Assembly (NCBI RefSeq): GCF_947179165.1 | Contig: NC_077242.1 | Coordinates: 56,600,097-56,664,096 of the forward strand | DNA from: Solanum dulcamara | Taxonomy: Eukaryota; Streptophyta; Magnoliopsida; Solanales; Solanaceae | Direction: 5' to 3' | DNA: 64,000 bases | In this document: piece after piece, positions 59,298 through 64,000 of the stretch | Layout of the letters: every line of letters begins with the position of its first letter | How positions within the stretch are numbered: position 1 is the first letter of the stretch | Translations under genes and position numbers: made by a program | The notes under the pieces: generated by a model | Seen by the model: the letters and a program-made list of their open reading frames with translations, nothing else | Told to the model about the DNA's origin: nothing | The model's database searches: none

Positions 59298-60180
59298 GTG
59301 ATTCAATGTCTAAAGCTCAGTTTATCTAGTAAAGCTAGAAAGATTATTTCTAAAGGTTACATGTATCATCTTGTTTTGGTTAGGGATACGAATTCTGAAA
59401 CCCCTACTCATGAGTCAGTTCCTATTTTGAATGGGTTTCCAGAATTATTTCTAGATGATCTGCCTGGTATTCCTCTTGAAAGGAAAATCGACTTTGGAAT
59501 TGACCTTCTTCTAGATATCCAACATATCTCTATTCCTCTTTATAGAATGGCTCTGGTAGAACTTAAAGAGTTGAAGGATCAGTTAAGGGACCTTTTGGAC
59601 AAGGGTTTCATTAGACTAAGTATCCCTCCATAGGGTGCTCAAGTTTTCTTTATTCGCAAGAAAGAAGTTCTTTTCGTATGTTTATATATTATCGATAGTT
59701 GAACAAGGTAAAAATTAAGAACAAGTATCATATCCCAAAGATTGATATCTTGTTCGATTAGCTTCAAGGTGCTAGTTACTTTTCAAAGATTGATCTTCGA
59801 TTGGGTTATCATCAACTTAAAGTGAGAGAATGTGACATTCTAAAGATTGCCTTTATAACTTGGTATGGTTACTATGAATTTTTGATTATGTCTTTTGGAC
59901 TAACAAATGCTGCTGCAGCTTTTATGAATTTGATGAACAGGGTGTTCGCACAATATTTGTATATGTTCATGATTGTGTTTATCGATGATATATTAATCTA
60001 TTCTCGGAATGAGGATGAGCATGCAAATTATTTGAGGATTGCATTGCAAGTTCTTAAGGATTGTCAGTTGTTTGCTAAGTTTAGCAAGTGTGAGTTTTGA
60101 TTAAGGTCACATGCATTCCTTAGACATATTATTTTCGGTGAAGCTATTAGAGTTGATCCTAAGAAGATGAGGCGGTTAAA
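59298..60180 (+). pseudogene. Reverse transcriptase of E
   Basis: The first frame (59298-59633) gives [44 protein letters not shown] and [12 protein letters not shown] before a TAG. A damaged section follows. The frame 59801-60100 gives [35 protein letters not shown] and the box FIDDILIYS with both Asp intact (59981-59989). A TGA at 60098 ends it. Of the RT genes in the window that reach the box, this is the only Gypsy one with an intact catalytic pair. Confidence 0.9.
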
Positions 60181-60990
60181 AATTGGCCTACACCTCTTTC
60201 TCCCATAGTTATTCGAAGTTTTTTGGGTTTAGCTGATTACTATAAACAGTTTGTGGAAGGATTTTTAATCTATTGCTTCACTTTTGACTTTTTAAACTCA
60301 TAAAGGATGAAATTTTAATGGTTTGAAGCAGGTGAGAAAAGTTTACAAGAGTTGAAGATCGACTTACTGCAGCCTCGGTTTTGACTTTACTAGAAGGATC
60401 TAATGGTTTAGTTGTACTTATTTTAGGTGAGTTAGTGCATATTTATTCAGGCGGAGGCGGACACTGATTGACTACTAGATCTAGGGACGAGACTAATCCC
60501 AAAAGAGAGGTCTTTCTTTAGATTTATGAAATCGCTTTGATTGAAAATCAAGTCGAGAGCCAATTAGGTCGATCAAAATGTCCTTATTTCACAAGCTCTA
60601 TAACATTATCAAGTTAGAGTCTGACTATCTCTATTCTAAGTAGCACTCGAGAAAGCACACACAAAGCAGTGTATTGTGATGCCTTAGGGATTGGTCTTGA
60701 TTGTGTTTTGATGCAAAATGGTAAAGTGATAGCCTATGCTTCTAGGCAACTTAAGGTTCATGAGAATAATTACCCGACTCATGACTAAGATGGTTGTGTT
60801 TTCTGTGAAAATATAGAGACAATTTTTATGGTGTTTATATAGATATGTTCACCGATCATATGAGTTTGCAATATGTGTTTAAAAAGGATTTGAATCTTCA
60901 CCAAAGAAGGTGGCTTGAATTGTTCAAGGATTATGACTTGAGTGTTCTTTACCATCCGAGAAAGGCATACAGATGCTCTCAGTAGATTAT
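60181..60990 (+). pseudogene. RNase H of E, split by a foreign segment
   Basis: Text up to SNGLVV (about 60412) and again from [38 protein letters not shown] (60684-60786) forms RNase H. The segment in between is unrelated. Further on FTDHMSLQYVFKKDLNLHQRRWLELFKDYDLSVLYH is read at 60848-60955. Frame changes lie near 60170 and 60785, the latter at the catalytic Glu. Confidence 0.85.
60415..60683. other. About 265 bp foreign segment in RNase H of E
   Basis: The segment starts at about CTTATTTTAGG and ends at about CACACAAAGCA. It has no retroelement coding similarity, no terminal repeats and no clear target duplication; only a TGTA overlap is seen at the join. Its base use (GGCGGAGGCGGACACTG, CTCGAGAAAGCACACAC) differs from the surroundings. 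It could be filler DNA from break repair, possibly of organelle origin. I could not identify it. Confidence 0.55.
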
Positions 60991-61149
60991 CCATGAATAG
61001 TTTTGCTCATATTGAAGATGTGAAAAAGGAGTTAGTTCGTGATGTTCATAGACTATTGGTTGATTTTGAAGATGGTGGTGTTATTGTGCAAAAACTCTCA
61101 GAATCATCTCTTGTGTCAAATGTGAAGAAAAAATAAGATAGTGATCCAA

Positions 61150-61940
61150 CTTTGATTGAATTAAAGAAATCAATTTCTGAAAAATCTATAGAGGAATTGT
61201 CCCAATAGGGAGCTAGTGTACTTCATTACGAAGGTCGCTTATGTTTTCCGGATGTTGATGGTTTGAGGCGACAGATATTATTGGAATCCCATAGTATATT
61301 CACCCAAGATCCACTAAGATGTATCATGAGTTGAGGGAAGTTTATTGGTGGAATAGCATGAAGAAGGATATTGTGGAATTTGTGGTGAATTGCCAACAAT
61401 TAAAGGTTGAGCATCGAACACTAGAGGTTGGCTCAAGATATTTGAAATTCCTACTTGGAAGTGGGAAGACTTGAAAATGCACTTCATTACGAACTTACCT
61501 CATACCCATCTACAACAAGATTCAATTTGGATTGTTGTAGACGGAATGACTAAGTCGGTGCATTTTCTTCCCATTAAGACTTCTTACTCAACCGAGGATT
61601 ATGCTAGGTTCTACATTCAAAAGTTGGTTAAGTTACATAGTGTTCCATTATCTATCATTTTAGACAGAGGCACTCAATTTTGGAGATTATTTTGGAAGGG
61701 TCTTGGCACTCAAGTTAAGCTTAGTACAACTTTTTACCCTCAGACCAATGCTCAAGCCGAGATGAATATTGAGACATTAAAGGATATGTTAAGAGCCTAT
61801 GTGATTGACTTCAAAGGTAATTGGTATGACCATTTTCCATTAATTGTGTTTGCTTATAATAATAACTATCATTCAATTATTCAAATGGCTCCTTTCGAGA
61901 CTATTTATGGTAGGAGGTGTAGGTATCCTATTGGGTAAGG
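61150..61940 (+). pseudogene. Integrase of E
   Basis: The N-terminal zinc-binding region is broken by frame changes (61200-61440). The core is open in 61471-61938 with Asp 24 in SIWIVVDGMTKSV, Asp 65 in IILDRGTQF and Glu in MAPFETIYGRR, so the catalytic triad is complete. A one-base change at about 61920 shifts the frame into the C-terminal part. Confidence 0.9.
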
Positions 61941-62512
61941 TTGAAGAAGTTTCCTTGATAGGTCCAGAATATGTCCATGAAGCTATGGAGAAAGTTAGAC
62001 TCAATAGAGAGAGTTTAAGGATTTCCCAAAGCTTGTACAAATCCTATGCAGATGTAAGAAGAAGAAAGCTCGAATTTGAAGTTAATGATTAGCTTTACTT
62101 GAAAATCTCACTTATGAAGGATGTGATGCAATTTGTGGAAGGGCAGCTTAGTCCCAATTATGTAGGCCCATATCAAATTTTGAGGTATTTTGGTAAGGTG
62201 GCTTATGAGTTGGATTTGTCTTTGAAATTAGCATTGGTGCATCCGGTACTCCATGTTTCCTTATTGAATAAGTGTATGGGTGATCCTGCTTTGATTGTGC
62301 CATTGAAGAATGTTGGTGTAAAAGAAAGTCTCTCATATAAAAAGGCTCCGGCTGAGAGTCTTAATCATCAAATTTGGAAGTTGAGAAATAAAGAAGTTGC
62401 TTCTGTTAAGGTTTTTTGGAGGAATCAATTAGTTAAGGGTGCTAGGGAGGCCGAAGCCGACATGATATCCGATTATCCTCGTCTATTTCCCTCCACTTTA
62501 GTTTCAGCTTGA
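61941..62512 (+). pseudogene. Integrase C-terminus and chromodomain of E
   Basis: The frame 62099-62512 reads the GPY region (LSPNYVGPYQILRYFGKVAYELDL, HPVLHVSLLNK) and then the whole chromodomain at residues 80-131 (YKKAPAESLNHQIWKLRNKE, VASVKVFWRNQLV, EAEADMISDYPRLF). The Trp usual before EAE is Arg. It ends in a TGA at 62510, the natural end of Tekay-type polyproteins. A TAG at 62090 separates it from the preceding piece. Confidence 0.9.
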
Positions 62513-62726
62513 GGTATTAGCTCATCATGTTCACCCTTTTGGATTCATGCATCTTAGTCATTCTCATATTTTCATATGCATACATGTTCATGAAATCAAT
62601 TTTTAAAGTCATGTTTTAGCTTGGGATTGATTACTCCTTAGTTTTATGCATTTTGATGAATTATGCATTCATGTTGGGGGTTAGATCTTTTTTCTACTCT
62701 ATTCATGCTAGCTTGAGTCCCATTCA

Positions 62727-62753
62727 AGGATGAATATTCTCAAGGTGGAGATA
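62727..62753 (+). other. Polypurine tract of E
   Basis: AAGGATGAATATTCTCAAGG then TGGAGATAT precedes the 3' LTR. One T breaks the purine run. Confidence 0.8.
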
Positions 62754-62754
62754 T

Positions 62755-64000
62755 TGTAATACCTCAGAAGTTGAAGTTCAAAAGTTTGTTGGGAAGGAAA
62801 AATTGCAGAAATCCTTACTAGTGCTAATTCAGACGGGCCTACCTACGGACCATCAAGGACCTATGGTCAGTAGGAGGGTGTTGTAGATGAGGTCCTGAAG
62901 TTTCATTATTTTTCAAGTATCAGAAGTTTTTGGACGATCTTGTAGGACAGGCCATATGGATGTTAAAGGCCGTAGAGGAGCTCGTAGTGTTGGGTTCAGA
63001 GGCACTTTGTTCAGGGTTGGGTACACGAGGGTGTTGTAGATAAGTTCATAGGATGAAGTTAAGAAACTTGTATTTTTGACCTTGATTCTACTAGCCCTTT
63101 TTGACGACCCGTAGAGTGACCTACAACTCATAGATAGTGCCCATGGTTCATCTCCGATAATTTAATTCTAGGGATATTTTAGACATTTCCTAATTCCTAA
63201 ACAATGTAACCACCCAAACCCTTCAAAATTTCCCCATTCCCTCTCATTCACTCAAAACCCCAAAACTCTCTCAAGAAATTCTCTCTCAAGGTTATCTCCT
63301 TCACCAGGCTAGGGTTCAAGGATTCAAGTCTCCTACTTCAATTTCAATCTAGGATTTCATTGAGGTGTGTGCGAATTTAATCCACGGATCACTTTTCATC
63401 CATGGACTTCCAAAGTATTTTCAATTGATTTTTTCCTAAACCCTAGATTTTTGATGATTTTGCATTGGGTTCAATCAATTATAGTTTGTTTCACTTCTAT
63501 TGATCTTATTACGCATGATTTAATCTTAATTACATGTTTTGATGATTTTCTCATTGAGGTGTGTGCGAATTTAATCCACGGATCACTTTTCATCCATGGA
63601 CTTCCAAAGTATTTTCAATTGATTTTTTCCTAAACCCTAGATTTTTGATGATTTTGCATTGGGTTCAATCAATTATAGTTTGTTTCACTTCTATTGATCT
63701 TATTACGCATGATTTAATCTTAATTACATATTTTGATGATTTTCTCATGGACCCATGCATTATGCCTATTTTATGATTATAAACTATGTTTGAGAATTCT
63801 GCATGCATCATGATTTATGAACTATGATTTTAAGGATGCTTCTAGATAAAGCATCAATGATGTTTTTAATAAAAATAAGGTTGCTTCAAAACGTGAAGTA
63901 TTCTTAACATGAAGGATTTCCATGATTTTCTGTGAACAAGCCTATAATGATTTAGATGCTTAGATAAGTGTCTTTATGAATATGTTATGAAATCTTGATT
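62755..64000 (+). repeat. 3' LTR of E, cut by the window end
   Basis: It begins TGTAATACC and aligns with the 5' LTR at 32945. 1246 bp are inside the window. It contains a private 194 bp tandem duplication. Confidence 0.85.
63358..63745 (+). repeat. 194 bp tandem duplication in the 3' LTR of E
   Basis: The copies 63358-63551 and 63552-63745 differ at one base that I can see (TACATGTTT against TACATATTT). The 5' LTR has the sequence once. The two nearly equal short ORFs it creates are not genes. Confidence 0.95.

Larger units (their letters stand above)
32945..64000 (+). mobile_element. Gypsy chromovirus E, hosting four later insertions
   Basis: The 5' LTR starts at 32945 inside the RT of H and the 3' LTR starts at 62755 and runs past the window end. 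Between them are primer site, leader, gag, protease, RT, RNase H, integrase and a full chromodomain, separated by a LINE (34753-42804), element G (43170-55488), solo LTR N (56287-58662) and a short foreign segment in RNase H. Without these E is about 9 kb, normal for the clade. Confidence 0.85.

Overview
This 64 kb window is plant repetitive DNA. It reads as a deeply nested block of retrotransposons, and I found no intact host gene, rRNA, tRNA or CRISPR array. Ty3/Gypsy polyproteins of the chromovirus (Tekay/Del-like) type, an L1-type LINE with an ORF1 of the DUF4283/zinc-knuckle kind, the initiator-methionine tRNA primer site and the low GC all point to a dicot. The style of the LTRs suggests Solanaceae, but that is an inference from family resemblance. 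Nearly every coding region is broken by stops, frameshifts or nested insertions, so the region is old, silenced and probably pericentromeric heterochromatin.

Left block (1-10449): an old LTR fragment is interrupted by a complete but non-coding LTR element (384-9257) with two 2.9 kb LTRs, primer site, polypurine tract and a perfect 5 bp target duplication. It is a large retrotransposon derivative (LARD). After it come a Copia-like 3' end, a MITE-like fragment and the first part of the LTR of Gypsy element F.

Second block (10081-26410): the F LTR is split by a minus-strand solo LTR (A), which is itself split by another solo LTR (S, perfect target duplication) and a MITE. F continues with minisatellites, primer site and an RNase H/integrase remnant, then joins abruptly to the protease of element K. 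K (20492-26410) carries protease, RT, RNase H, integrase, chromodomain and its 3' LTR, all damaged. K ends inside the reverse transcriptase of minus-strand element B.

Third block (26411-32944): B (gag to RT, primer site, 5' LTR) is followed by the 5' end of plus-strand element H (LTR piece, leader, gag, protease, start of RT).

Fourth block (32945-64000): Gypsy element E is inserted in H and runs off the right edge. Inside E are a full-length LINE (in its 5' LTR, with 16 bp target duplication), a full-length minus-strand Gypsy element G (in gag, 43170-55488) and a solo LTR N (in gag, perfect target duplication). G in turn holds a 2.9 kb solo LTR M inside its integrase gene. M resembles the LARD LTR.

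The most interesting signal is the LARD together with a leader block next to the primer site and a block at the polypurine tract that it shares with the coding Gypsy elements here. This suggests that it was mobilised in trans by chromovirus proteins.
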